DNA of 64,000 nucleotides from positions 304,750 through 368,749 of the forward strand of contig DS990261.1 in NCBI GenBank assembly GCA_000155435.1, given 5' to 3'. The translations under genes were made by a program, and so were the position numbers. The notes below the pieces were generated by a model. It did no database searches and had not been told where the DNA came from. It saw nothing but the letters and a program-made list of their open reading frames with translations. Source of the DNA: Clostridiales bacterium 1_7_47FAA. Lineage in GTDB: Bacteria; Bacillota; Clostridia; Lachnospirales; Lachnospiraceae. Each line of letters opens with the position of its first letter. The stretch's first letter is position 1. Below, one piece after another: positions 19,901 through 28,250 of the stretch.

Positions 19901-21270
19901 AGGAAAAGGTAGGGGTAATCCTGGAGCTGTTGTGCAGCCGCGGTGAAATCGTGGAGGCAGACGGGATTTACTATCACAGGAAACTTTATGACAGGGCCAG
20001 GCAGTCCACCCTTAAGAACCTGCGCCGTGAGACAGCTACCCAGCCGGGCGCCCACTATGCCGCGCTTCTGGCCGGGAGGGCAAAGCCATACACCCAGGCC
20101 GATGAGCAGCTGAAGAAAACACTTGAGCTGTATTGCGGGAGGATGTTCCCGGTCCGTTTCTGGGAAAATGTCCTGCTGCCCCGCCGTGTCCGCAATTATT
20201 CGGAAGGAATGCTGGACCGCCTGCTTGCGGAAGGGGATTATTACTGGAAAATGTCCCCGGACGGTGCCCTTTGTTTTTGCCGCTACGAGGACATTGACTG
20301 GGACGCGCCGCTGCCGGATATGGAAGGAATCCTTGGTGGGGAGGAACTGCAGATTTACAGGGAACTGAAGAGAAGGGGGGCCTGCTTCTTAAAGTTCCTG
20401 GCAGATATCCCAAAGGAAAAGAGCGCCCAGGAGCTGCTGCTTGGCCTGGCGGAAAAAGGCCTGGTCTGTGCGGACAGTTTTGTCCCGGTCAGGCAGTGGC
20501 AGAACCGGGAAAAAGTAAAGAAGGCCACGGCCAGACAGCGGGTCAGCGCCAGGGTGATGGCGCTTTCCGCGGGCCGATGGGATATTGTGCGTCCGCTGAA
20601 GCCAAAGAAAATGGAAGAGTGGCTGGAGCTTATTTTCCAGGAACAGCCTGTCATGTGCAGGGAAACCTTCCGAAGGGCGGCCGCAGGGCTTGCAGGTTCG
20701 CCTTATCTGCCGGGATTTAGTCAGGCCGGGGCTGCCCGGTCAGATGCAGGAGAGGCCGCCGGGGCTGCCCGGTCAGACATGAATTATCAGAACGCTATGG
20801 AGCTTCTGCGCATCTGGGAATACACAGGCCAGGTGCGCCGCGGGTACTTTGTGGAAGGAATGTCAGGCGCCCAGTTTATCAGAAAAGAAGAGTATGAAGG
20901 AGTGACGGCGGCATTGAAGGCTCCGGAAGATGGGATTATCTGGCTGAACGCCGCTGATCCGGCCCAGATATGGGGCAAAATACTGGTCCAGCCTGGGGAA
21001 AGGGATTTCCTCAATGTGCCTGGCACGGCCGTTGCCCTTCACTGCGGGCGGGTAACGGCTGTTCTGGAGCGGCAGGGCAGGGTTTTACGGGTGTTTGAAT
21101 CCCAAGGCCTGGAACAGACGCTTCAGGTATTTGTCAACGATTTCAAGGGAAAACGTCTGTTCCCGGAGCTGAAGCGGCTGATTGTCCGGGAATATCCTGA
21201 AGGGACAGGGGAGACTTTGAAGAGGGCTGGGTTTTCCAGGGAAATGAACGATTACGTGCTGTACCGCTGA
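16954..21270 (+). CDS. lhr: Lhr-type large DEAD/DEAH helicase
   Basis: 1438 residues, in the size range of Lhr proteins. Helicase core motifs: SAPTGTGKT (Walker A, about residue 47), IIDELHAL (DEXH), GLSATI (SAT), HHGSLSKEQR, SSMELGIDVGELD and QRLGRAGHGPG. Winged-helix and Lhr core regions follow to about residue 850, then a long C-terminal region. Lhr family enzymes unwind RNA:DNA hybrids 3' to 5' and act in repair. Two repeat-derived insertions are present: HPAG units at residues 121-140 and AARSD units near residue 1260. It has its own leader and GGAGGG site. Confidence 0.92.
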   Translation: MPTDTLTLFSQPTAQWFKDTLGRPTKVQEDTWPAIASGQPVLVSAPTGTGKTLSAFLVFIDRLYAMAEEGTLKEELYLIYVSPLKSLAGDIRENLNRPLEGIRQEMERRVGAARQTGYADLAGNVHPAGKIHPAGDVHPAGTTSLDIQVGIRTGDTPQKDRQRMVKHPPHILIITPESLYLMLTSMTGQKVLRTARAVIIDELHALIDTKRGAHLMLSIARLDRLCGRPLQRIGLSATIEPLELAAAYLSPEPAVICAPAMEKQIRIEILGTTPSQGRRKDPVWEELGQAVYRQCLSCRSVIAFSEGRRYAEKLAYYVNLLGGDGFARVHHGSLSKEQRAEVEQDLRDGRLRLLCATSSMELGIDVGELDLVIQVGCPRTVSSTMQRLGRAGHGPGRVSVMYMYPRTASESVYCGMTAQVARQGGVEHTKPPRMCLDVLAQHLVSMANGEGYCVEDVMAVLERSYPFRDVTGEDIKAVLSMLAGDYEHRRDIPVRPRVLYDRIHGRVEGDAYSRMLATAAGGTIPDKGLYTAKTEDGVKLGELDEEFVYESQLGDKFMLGSFGWKITGIDKDTVYVSQVPAEGARLPFWKGEIRGRTLKTSREFGKILAGLEAAHEQGRLREELSALGMDEAAVINASGFLERQIQSTGGLPDNKTIVVEHFTDHTGCHQVMLHALLGRRVNGPLSLLLQHMVRNICGFDIGCVDEEDGFLLYPYGSGVMPEGLLYRLEPDQVRETLEAMLPLTPLFGMAFRYNAARALMMGMKQGGRQPLWMQRLKSTEMLDSLMNEKDHPLIRETKRECLEDQWDIDGVIQILHEIRAGLIHVREVCTDVPSPMSLPLQWQVEAAEMYEYAPATPGIRQAVYDELKYLEGIRPAPEALEKQQERTRLPQDEAQLHSILMTEGDLEAGELDVPVEWLASLAAQGRALYIEPGLWIAAEQEEEYEKAFSMDGLEEATAIVRRLLRYRKGHTPGQIGERYFLPEEKVGVILELLCSRGEIVEADGIYYHRKLYDRARQSTLKNLRRETATQPGAHYAALLAGRAKPYTQADEQLKKTLELYCGRMFPVRFWENVLLPRRVRNYSEGMLDRLLAEGDYYWKMSPDGALCFCRYEDIDWDAPLPDMEGILGGEELQIYRELKRRGACFLKFLADIPKEKSAQELLLGLAEKGLVCADSFVPVRQWQNREKVKKATARQRVSARVMALSAGRWDIVRPLKPKKMEEWLELIFQEQPVMCRETFRRAAAGLAGSPYLPGFSQAGAARSDAGEAAGAARSDMNYQNAMELLRIWEYTGQVRRGYFVEGMSGAQFIRKEEYEGVTAALKAPEDGIIWLNAADPAQIWGKILVQPGERDFLNVPGTAVALHCGRVTAVLERQGRVLRVFESQGLEQTLQVFVNDFKGKRLFPELKRLIVREYPEGTGETLKRAGFSREMNDYVLYR
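17316..17373 (+). repeat. 18-bp tandem repeats inside the Lhr gene
   Basis: Three units, 17316-17333, 17334-17351 and 17352-17369, plus a partial fourth encode (G)NVHPAG-like hexapeptides between helicase motifs I and II. The insert lies in a likely surface loop and keeps the frame. Confidence 0.85.
20726..20777 (+). repeat. 33-bp-spaced direct repeat near the Lhr C-terminus
   Basis: CCGGGGCTGCCCGGTCAGA at 20726-20744 recurs at 20759-20777. The duplication encodes two AGAARSD copies in a probable linker. Confidence 0.7.
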
Positions 21271-21289
21271 CCATATCGTGTTTTTAAAT

Positions 21290-21422
21290 GTTTGATGTGA
21301 TACCTCATGATGTATCACGGCCCACCATGATATATTACGGATAGGAGTACATCGGGATACATCACGGCGCATCACGATATGTTAAAGCTTACAGCGCATC
21401 ACGACACATCACAGGGAGGGAT
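21290..21422 (+). repeat. Degenerate CATCACGATAT-type repeats upstream of a GNAT gene
   Basis: Short words such as GATACATCACGG, CATCACGATAT and CATCACGACACATCAC recur irregularly through the 157-bp gap between the helicase and the acetyltransferase. They resemble a decayed tandem array rather than a defined operator. Confidence 0.5.
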
Positions 21423-21427
21423 ATCAC

Positions 21428-21919
21428 ATGGACATACAGATAAGGGAATATACAAAGGAAGACACAAAAGAGGCAATCCGGATATGGAACCATATCGTAG
21501 AGGAGGGGAATGCATTTCCCCAAATGGAATGTCTCACAGAATCCACGGGAGAGGAATTTTTCATGGGACAGTCCTATACCGGGATTGGGGTTGACGGGGA
21601 CAGTGGGGAGATTGCCGGCCTGTACATCCTGCACCCCAATAATGTGGGAAGGTGCGGCCATATATGCAATGCCAGCTATGCGGTCAGATGGGACATGCGC
21701 GGCTGTCAGATTGGCGAAAAGCTGGTACGCCACTGTATGGAACAGGGGAAGGCGCTGGGGTATGGAATCCTCCAGTTTAACGCGGTGGTCAAAAGCAATG
21801 GAGCCGCCCTTCATCTGTACCAAAAGCTGGGATTTACCCAGCTGGGCGTCATACCCGGCGGATTCCTGATGAAAGACGGCAGCTTTGAGGATATCATTCC
21901 CCATTATATCGTGCTGTAA
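21428..21919 (+). CDS. GNAT family N-acetyltransferase
   Basis: 163 residues from ATG 21428 behind GGGAGGG. GNAT fold: the opening MDIQIREYTKEDTKEAIRIW, a core strand with YAVRWDMRGCQIGEKLVRHC (acetyl-CoA pyrophosphate loop) and KLGFTQLGVIPGGF near the end. The substrate is unassigned; overall it resembles phosphinothricin or amino-group acetyltransferases of small molecules. Its 3' end lies 7 bp from the convergent GntR-type gene. Confidence 0.88.
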   Translation: MDIQIREYTKEDTKEAIRIWNHIVEEGNAFPQMECLTESTGEEFFMGQSYTGIGVDGDSGEIAGLYILHPNNVGRCGHICNASYAVRWDMRGCQIGEKLVRHCMEQGKALGYGILQFNAVVKSNGAALHLYQKLGFTQLGVIPGGFLMKDGSFEDIIPHYIVL

Positions 21920-21926
21920 TATTCTG

Positions 21927-23042
21927 CTATGATTCCCTTTGGCATACGCTGTCCTGTTCCACCAGTTCTACCGGTGTCAATATCTTCACGGGCAGTACTT
22001 CGTAGTCGTCAATCTGCTGGAACAGCATGCGGGCAGCGGTCTGGGCCATGAGGGATGCGTGGATTTCCACGGTGGTTATCTTGGGGACCGAGTATTTTGC
22101 CTGGTCTGAATTGTCATATCCGATGATGCTGATATCATCAGGGACCTTCAGGCCTGCCTGACGGATGGCCTGGATGGCTCCCAGCGCAAGGCGGTCGTTG
22201 AAGGCTACAAGGGCGGTGGGGTAAGAGGCGTTTTTTGCCAGCATCTGCTCCACGGCGGCAAGTCCGGCCTCAAACTCCCAGGAGGTGCCGCCCAGGCAGT
22301 ATTCATTTTTCAGGGTCAGCCCGGCTTCCCGCAGGGCGGTGACACAGCCGCGGCGGCGTTCAATGCTGGTGGTATAACGGCTGTCCCCGTTGATGATTCC
22401 AATGGTCCTGTGCCCCCTTTCGATGAGATAGCGGCAGGCGTTGTAGGTGCCGCAGAAATTATCGGAGAGGATGGAGGTCATCTGGTTGTAATAGCTGTTG
22501 ACCAGGATGGCCGGGATTCCCAGCCCGATTGCCCGGTCCAGATGCCTGTGGGCCACATTGCTGACAAAGAATATGCCGGAAAAACCATGGGACTGGACCA
22601 GACCGTCAAAGTCGTCAGACTCATCCAGGGTTGAATAAATCAGGGTGTAGCCTTGTTTGTGGCACTCCTTTTCAGCGCGGTAAAACAGCTGGGCATAAAA
22701 TGGCTGGGTGATGCGGGAGCTGTTGTTGTCACCCTTTGGCAGCAGGAATGCAATGGGACCGTTCCTTTTGCCGGGCTTAAAGGGGACCTGGACCTGGGGC
22801 ATGGATTCCTGGGGGCGCCATACCACGACCGTGCCCTTGCCCGCCCTTTTCTCAACCAGTCCGTCGTCCACAAGAAGCTGCAGCGCCTTGCGCACCGTTG
22901 TCCTGTCTACCTGGTAGGTTTCCCCGATTTCACGCTCTGAGGGAAGCAGGGCATCCCTCAGATATTCACTGTCCTGAATCCGTTCCTTCAGGTCCTGGTA
23001 CACTCTTTTATATAAAAATGTCTTGTTTTCTTTCTGGGCCAC
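21927..23042 (-). CDS. GntR-type HTH / LacI-type sensor hybrid regulator (AraR-like)
   Basis: 371 residues from GTG 23042 with GGAGGAAC seven bases upstream. Residues 1-75 are a GntR winged helix (YQVDRTTVRKALQLLVDDGL). Residues 90-365 are a periplasmic-binding-protein-like sensor as in LacI/AraR (ILVNSYYNQMTSILSDNFCG, IGIINGDSRYTTSIERRRGC, ISIIGYDNSDQAKY). Such hybrids repress sugar or sugar-acid genes and release DNA on ligand binding. A related palindrome lies upstream of this gene and two lie upstream of the neighbouring TRAP operon, so it is the probable local repressor. The ligand is unknown. Confidence 0.92.
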   Translation of the reverse strand: MAQKENKTFLYKRVYQDLKERIQDSEYLRDALLPSEREIGETYQVDRTTVRKALQLLVDDGLVEKRAGKGTVVVWRPQESMPQVQVPFKPGKRNGPIAFLLPKGDNNSSRITQPFYAQLFYRAEKECHKQGYTLIYSTLDESDDFDGLVQSHGFSGIFFVSNVAHRHLDRAIGLGIPAILVNSYYNQMTSILSDNFCGTYNACRYLIERGHRTIGIINGDSRYTTSIERRRGCVTALREAGLTLKNEYCLGGTSWEFEAGLAAVEQMLAKNASYPTALVAFNDRLALGAIQAIRQAGLKVPDDISIIGYDNSDQAKYSVPKITTVEIHASLMAQTAARMLFQQIDDYEVLPVKILTPVELVEQDSVCQRES

Positions 23043-23100
23043 AATGGTTCCTCCGTTCCTTCAGGCACATGGCAGTGATGAATGTTTAAACACGCCATTA

Positions 23101-23118
23101 CATACCTCATGTTGTATC
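23101..23118. promoter_or_regulatory. Candidate operator upstream of the GntR/LacI hybrid gene
   Basis: CATACCTC-AT-GTTGTATC has one intact half-site (GTTGTATC) and a degenerate left arm of the AATACAAC-NN-GTTGTATT palindrome seen near the TRAP operon. It is about 60 bp upstream of the regulator start, suggesting autoregulation. Inference from pattern only. Confidence 0.5.
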
Positions 23119-23224
23119 TTTATAAATATTATCATGGAATGCATGAAATCTCAAGACAGAACTTGCGCCTGACGGAATGGGGAGGGGGTGGGTATGCGGA
23201 TGATTTCCAAATACGTCCCGTGTC

Positions 23225-24373
23225 CTATTGTTCCATTGCTTTTTCAAATGCATCCTTCATCAGCTGTTCTGTCAGGGGGCATGGATTACAGGTGATATGT
23301 CCTGTGGTCTTTTTCACCGTATCAATGATGAAGTCCATGTCAGGGGTTTCCTTGATATAGGGGGCGAGACACACCGGCGCTCCGATTTCCTCACGGATTG
23401 CCCTTACGCGGGCAACGGCCCTCCTGGCATTTTCCTGGTCCGTGGATTCCGGTTCTGCAACGCCAAGGGCCTCTGCAATCCTGGCATACCGGGCTTCTGC
23501 ATGATCCATGTTCAGCTCCATGGCAGCCGGAAGGAAGATGGAACAGGCATCGCCATGGGGAATCTTATACATGGCGCCGAGGGGCTGTGCCATGATATGG
23601 GCAATTCCGATTCCTGCCGTGATGGCAAGACCGCCCAGATAACTGCCCAGCATCATGTCGCCTCTGGCCTTCAGGTTTTGTGGATCATCACATGCATCCT
23701 TAAGGCTTTTGTTTATCAGTTCAATTGCTTTCAGGCCATACATCTCAGTCAGCGGGCTGGCGTTTAAGGAAACGTAGGATTCAATGGCATGGCTCAGGGC
23801 ATCCATCCCGGTTGCAGCCGTTATGTGCCTTGGAAGCCCGGTGGTAAGGGTGGGGTCCAGGATGACGATGTCCGCAATCATGGTGGTGTGGTACAGACTC
23901 TTCTTAAGTCCGTTGTAGTTGTTGAGCACCACGCTGGTCTTGGTGGCTTCCGCCCCGGTGCCTGAGGTGGTGGGGACGGCGATGAACAGGGGCGGAACCG
24001 CGGTGACCTGTTTACCGTTCATCTGGTAGTCCTCCACGTTGCCGCCGTTGACAGCCAGCATGCCGATGGCCTTGGCCGTATCAATCACGCTTCCTCCGCC
24101 CAGCGCAAGGGTACAGTCGCAGCCCTCGGCCAGGAATATGTCCCTGCCTCCGTTGATCATATGCAGGTCCGGCTCCCCGGCAACCTGGTCATAGCATACG
24201 TGTCCAATGCCTGCTTCCTCTAAAAGTCCTGCGATTTTATGGTAGCTGTCAGCGCTGCTGCTGTATGTAGCAAAGAATACCTTCTTGCATCCGTACCATT
24301 TTAAGAGGGACGGAATATCACTGATTTTGTTTTCTCCGAAGATGACCTGGCGGTTGTTTACGATTTCGAACAT
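23225..24373 (-). CDS. Iron-containing alcohol dehydrogenase
   Basis: 382 residues from ATG 24373 behind AGGAGG. Group III ADH family: NAD-binding GGGSVIDTAKAIG, and metal-binding residues in TGMDALSHAIESYV, IGIAHIMAQPLG and KIPHGDACS. It reduces an aldehyde or oxidises an alcohol with NAD(P)H in the cytoplasm. It is divergent from the TRAP transporter and shares its control region, so it probably acts on the imported compound or its product. Members include lactaldehyde, 1,3-propanediol and sulfoacetaldehyde reductases; the exact substrate is not visible. Confidence 0.92.
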   Translation of the reverse strand: MFEIVNNRQVIFGENKISDIPSLLKWYGCKKVFFATYSSSADSYHKIAGLLEEAGIGHVCYDQVAGEPDLHMINGGRDIFLAEGCDCTLALGGGSVIDTAKAIGMLAVNGGNVEDYQMNGKQVTAVPPLFIAVPTTSGTGAEATKTSVVLNNYNGLKKSLYHTTMIADIVILDPTLTTGLPRHITAATGMDALSHAIESYVSLNASPLTEMYGLKAIELINKSLKDACDDPQNLKARGDMMLGSYLGGLAITAGIGIAHIMAQPLGAMYKIPHGDACSIFLPAAMELNMDHAEARYARIAEALGVAEPESTDQENARRAVARVRAIREEIGAPVCLAPYIKETPDMDFIIDTVKKTTGHITCNPCPLTEQLMKDAFEKAMEQ

Positions 24374-24502
24374 GGTTTTAATCCTCCTGAATGTTTTCAT
24401 ATGGTTTATTTGTGGTAAAGTGGATGGTAATGATTACTACATGGTAGTGATTGTTAAATGGTAATAATCATTAATGTGGCAGGTAAATCACATAGGGATT
24501 AT

Positions 24503-24520
24503 AATACAACAGGTTGTATT
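24503..24520. promoter_or_regulatory. Perfect 18-bp operator palindrome
   Basis: AATACAAC-AG-GTTGTATT: two perfect 8-bp arms around two bases. It lies in the 396-bp divergent region between the alcohol dehydrogenase (24373) and TRAP (24770) genes. A half-site GATACAAC lies at 24591-24598. It is the best example of the presumed target of the GntR/LacI hybrid regulator. Confidence 0.75.
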
Positions 24521-24665
24521 TGAATATGCCCTTATGATATACCGAAAAAACCATGATGTCAATAGGGAAATGTAAAAAAGTTAAGAAAAAGATACAACTG
24601 GTAGCTAAAAATGAAAAGCATAATATGGAAAGGATACATTTTTCATAAAAATTATTAAAAAACGG

Positions 24666-24694
24666 TTGAAAAAGAACACAACATGTGCTAATAT
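24666..24694 (+). promoter_or_regulatory. Promoter of the TRAP transporter operon
   Basis: TTGAAA at 24666-24671 and TAATAT at 24689-24694, spacing 17. An operator follows about 30 bp downstream, so a bound repressor would block initiation or elongation. An extra ACACAAC half-site occurs inside the spacer. Confidence 0.75.
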
Positions 24695-24725
24695 TTGAGA
24701 TATAAGGGGATAACAAAATAGTAAA

Positions 24726-24743
24726 AACACAACAGGTTGTATC
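24726..24743. promoter_or_regulatory. Second operator copy in the TRAP leader
   Basis: AACACAAC-AG-GTTGTATC matches the 24503-24520 palindrome in 16 of 18 positions. It sits between the promoter and the ribosome site of dctP. Confidence 0.7.
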
Positions 24744-24769
24744 AAAATAACCGACAGGAGGAATATTTC

Positions 24770-25765
24770 ATGAAAAAGAGATATCTGCTGGCCATGGGTG
24801 CGCTGGTCATGGGACTGGCCTGTACCGGGTGTTCCGGGAACAGCGGGCAGTTAGACGGAGGGATAATAAGGATTGCCTACAATCAGGCGCCCACCCATCC
24901 CCATTACCAGGCTCTGGAACGCGCAGGTGAGAAGTTTAAGGAGGCCACCGGGGGGAGATATGAGTTCCTGATTTATCCCAACGAGGTGCTGGGGGACCAG
25001 AGGGCTACCCTGGAGCTGATACAGAACGGAGCAATCCAGATGGCCATTGTCAACAATGCCATGGTGGAAAACTATAATAAGGATTTTTCAATCCTGGGCC
25101 TTCCATATATCTTTGATTCCCAGGAACACCAGAAGGAGGTATTTACCTCAGGCGTACTGGACCCGCTGTTTGAATCCACTAAGGAGGAAGGGTTTGAGGT
25201 CATGGCAGCCTATACCGCCGGTTCCAGGAACGTATACACGAAGAAGCCTATTGAAACCCCAAAGGATCTTGACGGCATGAAAATCCGTGTCATGGAATCG
25301 CCTACCATGGTTGCGATGATGAAGTATATGGGCGGCGTGGGAACCCCCATGAGCCAGGGTGAGGTATATACCGCCATCCAGCAGGGCGTGCTGGACGGAG
25401 GGGAGAACAATGAGATTACATATGTGGACCTGAAACACTACGAGGTGGCGCCGGTATTCTCCAGAACCCAGCACGTGATGATTCCTGACCTGGTGATTGC
25501 GGAGAGTGCGTATCTTGAACGGATGAAACCGGAGGACAGGGAGCTTCTGACCCGGATATTGAACGATTCGGTGGAAGATGAGTTTGACCTGTGGAATGAA
25601 CAGATTGAGATTGCAAAGGAAGCCGCAAAGGAACAGGGGGTTACATTCGTGGATGTGGATATCCGGCCGTTTCAGGAAAACTGTAAAAAGCTTCATGAGG
25701 AAGCGGTCAGCGGTTCTTCCTTTGCCGGGGAACTGTACGACAGGATACGCGCCCTGGCCAGATAG
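24770..25765 (+). CDS. dctP: TRAP transporter substrate-binding lipoprotein, DctP family
   Basis: 331 residues from ATG 24770 (GGAGG site). A signal peptide with LACTGC-type lipobox anchors it outside the membrane. DctP-fold features include NEVLGDQRATLELIQNGAIQ, the conserved arginine region GMKIRVMESPTMV, and GEVYTAIQQGVLDGGENN. It captures an organic acid-like ligand through the family arginine-carboxylate contact. First gene of dctP-dctQ-dctM. The arginine suggests a carboxylate or sulfonate, but the ligand is not determined. Confidence 0.94.
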   Translation: MKKRYLLAMGALVMGLACTGCSGNSGQLDGGIIRIAYNQAPTHPHYQALERAGEKFKEATGGRYEFLIYPNEVLGDQRATLELIQNGAIQMAIVNNAMVENYNKDFSILGLPYIFDSQEHQKEVFTSGVLDPLFESTKEEGFEVMAAYTAGSRNVYTKKPIETPKDLDGMKIRVMESPTMVAMMKYMGGVGTPMSQGEVYTAIQQGVLDGGENNEITYVDLKHYEVAPVFSRTQHVMIPDLVIAESAYLERMKPEDRELLTRILNDSVEDEFDLWNEQIEIAKEAAKEQGVTFVDVDIRPFQENCKKLHEEAVSGSSFAGELYDRIRALAR

Positions 25766-25845
25766 TCCTTGGACGGGGATGGTATGTATCGCGCCTAAAC
25801 AGCCGGAGGATGGCGGTTTGGCGCCCATAACTAGGAGGAAATGAC

Positions 25846-26343
25846 ATGGAGAAGATGAAGAAATTATTTGACCGGGTCCTGGAGGCCAGCTGTATTGCCC
25901 TTATGTCGGTGATGACCATTCTGGTTTCCTATCAGGTAATCACCCGGTATATATTTAATAAGCCAAGCGCGGTCAGCGAGGTGCTGGCGAGGTATATGTT
26001 TGTGTGGATGGTGCTGCTGTGCGCCGCCTATGTGTTCGGCCTGAGGGAGCACATGAACATCCCGTTTGTAAAGGATAAGCTGCCACCAAGGGGAAGGATT
26101 GTGTGCGACATCATCGGGGAAGTCATCATTGCCCTGTTCGGCCTTGGGGTCATGGTGGCAGGTGGATATGCGGGCGCTATGCGTCAGATGGGACAGCTGG
26201 ATTCCGCCCTGCAGATTTCCATGGGAATCATCTATGCGGCCATTCCCTTAAGCGGGATCAGTATTGTATTTTACTTTTTTTACAATGTCTCAAAGCTCCT
26301 TAAGGAGTTTAAATATACAGTGTGCAGTAAGGAGGAAGCGTGA
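25846..26343 (+). CDS. dctQ: TRAP transporter small permease, DctQ family
   Basis: 165 residues with four membrane helices (for example SCIALMSVMTILVSYQVITR) and the DctQ pattern YMFVWMVLLCAAYVFGLREH. It begins 80 bp after dctP with AGGAGG upstream, and its TGA stop overlaps the dctM ATG by one base, implying translational coupling. It pairs with DctM to form the sodium-driven membrane unit. Confidence 0.93.
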   Translation: MEKMKKLFDRVLEASCIALMSVMTILVSYQVITRYIFNKPSAVSEVLARYMFVWMVLLCAAYVFGLREHMNIPFVKDKLPPRGRIVCDIIGEVIIALFGLGVMVAGGYAGAMRQMGQLDSALQISMGIIYAAIPLSGISIVFYFFYNVSKLLKEFKYTVCSKEEA

Positions 26344-27650
26344 TGGATGTAGCTGTAGTAGCTGGAATTATAATGATTGTTTCGGTGGTCGTCATGCTGG
26401 TCATGGGCGTACCCATCGGTATCAGTATCGGTATGTCCTCTGCACTGGCCATGATTACCATACTTCCCTTTGGACCGGGTATTGTGACCTGTGCCCAGAA
26501 GATGTTCACGGGAGTGAATTCATTTTCCCTTTTGGCCATCCCCTTCTTTATCCTGGCGGGCAATATCATGAATAACGGGGGTATCGCCATCCGCCTGGTA
26601 AACTGCGCCAGGCTCATCAGCGGCCGTCTGCCGGGTTCCCTGGCCCAGACCAATATTGTGGCCAACATGCTGTTCGGCGCAATCAGCGGAAGCGGTACGG
26701 CCGCAGCCGCGGCCATCGGCGGCACCATGGCGCCCATTGAACTGGAAGAGGGCTATGACAAGGATTATGTGGCGGCGGTCAATATCGCTTCTGCCCCCAC
26801 CGGCCAGCTGATTCCTCCCAGCAATACCCTGATTGTGTATGCGACCGTGGCGGGAAGCGTTTCCGTGGCAGCCCTGTTCATGGCTGGTTACATACCGGGG
26901 ATTGCCTGGGGTATTTCCCTGATGGTCATTGCCGGATATATGGCGAAAAAGAGAGGCTATGTATCATCCTTTTCCGTCACACCCAAGGAGGCTGTCAGGA
27001 TAATATTGGATGCCCTTCCAAGCCTGCTTCTGATCATCATTGTAATCGGTGGCATCTTAAAGGGCGTGTTCACCGCAACGGAAGGTTCTGCCATTGCAGT
27101 GGTCTATGCACTGATACTCAGCTTCTGTTACCGCTCCCTGAAGGTGAAGGACCTTCCGGCCATTATCCTGAGTTCCTGCAAGACCACATGTATCGTTATT
27201 TTCATGATTGGGGTTTCATCCATCATGTCCTGGGTGATGGCCTATACCATGATTCCCAACGCGATTGCCAATGCCATGCTGACACTTAGCAGCAACAAAT
27301 ACGTAATACTCCTGCTGATGAACGTGATTCTGCTGGTGGTGGGCACCTTCATGGACCCCACGCCCGCCGTGCTGATTTTCACGCCTATCTTCCTGCCCAT
27401 CTGCCAGGGCTTTGGCATGGACCCGGTCCAGTTCGGTATCATGATTGTATTTAATCTGTGTATCGGGACCATCACGCCGCCGGTTGGGGTCATCCTGTTT
27501 ACGGGCTGCAAGGTGGTTGGGATATCCATTGAGGGAGTGATTAAGACGCTGCTTCCCTTCTTTGCAGCCATTGCAGTGGTGCTGCTGCTGGTAACCTATG
27601 TTCCGGCCATGTCCATGTGGATTCCGTCCATGCTGGGCCTGGTGAAGTGA
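26343..27650 (+). CDS. dctM: TRAP transporter large permease, DctM family
   Basis: 435 residues with about 12 membrane segments. The DctM signatures GVPIGISIGMSSALAM, GAISGSGTAAAAAIGGTM and GTFMDPTPAVLIFTP are present. It carries the solute/sodium transport path. ATG 26343 is preferred over GTG 26340 because of the TGATG overlap with dctQ. Last gene of the TRAP operon. Confidence 0.95.
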   Translation: MDVAVVAGIIMIVSVVVMLVMGVPIGISIGMSSALAMITILPFGPGIVTCAQKMFTGVNSFSLLAIPFFILAGNIMNNGGIAIRLVNCARLISGRLPGSLAQTNIVANMLFGAISGSGTAAAAAIGGTMAPIELEEGYDKDYVAAVNIASAPTGQLIPPSNTLIVYATVAGSVSVAALFMAGYIPGIAWGISLMVIAGYMAKKRGYVSSFSVTPKEAVRIILDALPSLLLIIIVIGGILKGVFTATEGSAIAVVYALILSFCYRSLKVKDLPAIILSSCKTTCIVIFMIGVSSIMSWVMAYTMIPNAIANAMLTLSSNKYVILLLMNVILLVVGTFMDPTPAVLIFTPIFLPICQGFGMDPVQFGIMIVFNLCIGTITPPVGVILFTGCKVVGISIEGVIKTLLPFFAAIAVVLLLVTYVPAMSMWIPSMLGLVK

Positions 27651-27726
27651 CGGATATGATTGGAATATGACATTGACAGGATTGCACTGATACCTAAGAA
27701 TGATATATAATATGGAGGAAATGATG

Positions 27727-28146
27727 ATGAACGATTGCTTTTACTGTGAAAATGGAGATAAACTCAAAAGCCTGATGATAGAAGTGTGTAAATTGGACTA
27801 TTCCACCGTGTACCTGAACCGGGACCAGAAGCACAAGGGAAGATGCATCGTGATGTTTAAGGACCATAAGACGGAGTATTTCCAGTTGACACCGGAGGAG
27901 AACAAGGGCTATTTTGGGGAACTGGCAAAGGTGGCCCAGGCTGTCTGGAACCTGTACCAGCCTGATAAAATCAACTATGCCACCTTTGGCGACGGCGTTC
28001 CCCATGTCCACGTGCACGTGGTTCCCAAGTATGAAGGCGGCCTCCAGTGGGGCGAGGCATTCCATGATGACGTGGACAAGGTGCTTCTGCCGGAGGAGGA
28101 ATATAAGGAAATGGTGGAGGAACTGAGGAAGGAAATACTGGGTTGA
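27727..28146 (+). CDS. HIT family protein
   Basis: 139 residues. The histidine triad HVHVHVV near residue 98 is the nucleotide-binding catalytic motif, preceded by the usual KINYATFGDGVPH strand. HIT proteins hydrolyse nucleoside phosphoramidates or dinucleotides. ATG 27727 is chosen for its seven-base spacing from GGAGGA (27714-27719); ATG 27721 and 27724 are in frame but closer. It is separate from the TRAP operon and convergent with argG. Confidence 0.9.
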   Translation: MNDCFYCENGDKLKSLMIEVCKLDYSTVYLNRDQKHKGRCIVMFKDHKTEYFQLTPEENKGYFGELAKVAQAVWNLYQPDKINYATFGDGVPHVHVHVVPKYEGGLQWGEAFHDDVDKVLLPEEEYKEMVEELRKEILG

Positions 28147-28192
28147 AAATAAGCTCCGAACATTAATATACACAGATACACAGGCAAAAAAC

Positions 28193-28243
28193 ATGCCCCG
28201 GACCAGGACCATACATCAATAAACCTGGTTGCGGGGCATTTTC
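28193..28243. terminator. Bidirectional terminator between HIT gene and argG
   Basis: ATGCCCCG (28193-28200) pairs with CGGGGCAT (28232-28239), and an inner ACCAGG/CCTGGT extends the stem. An A run precedes and a T run follows, serving both convergent genes. Confidence 0.88.
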
Positions 28244-28250
28244 CTATTAA

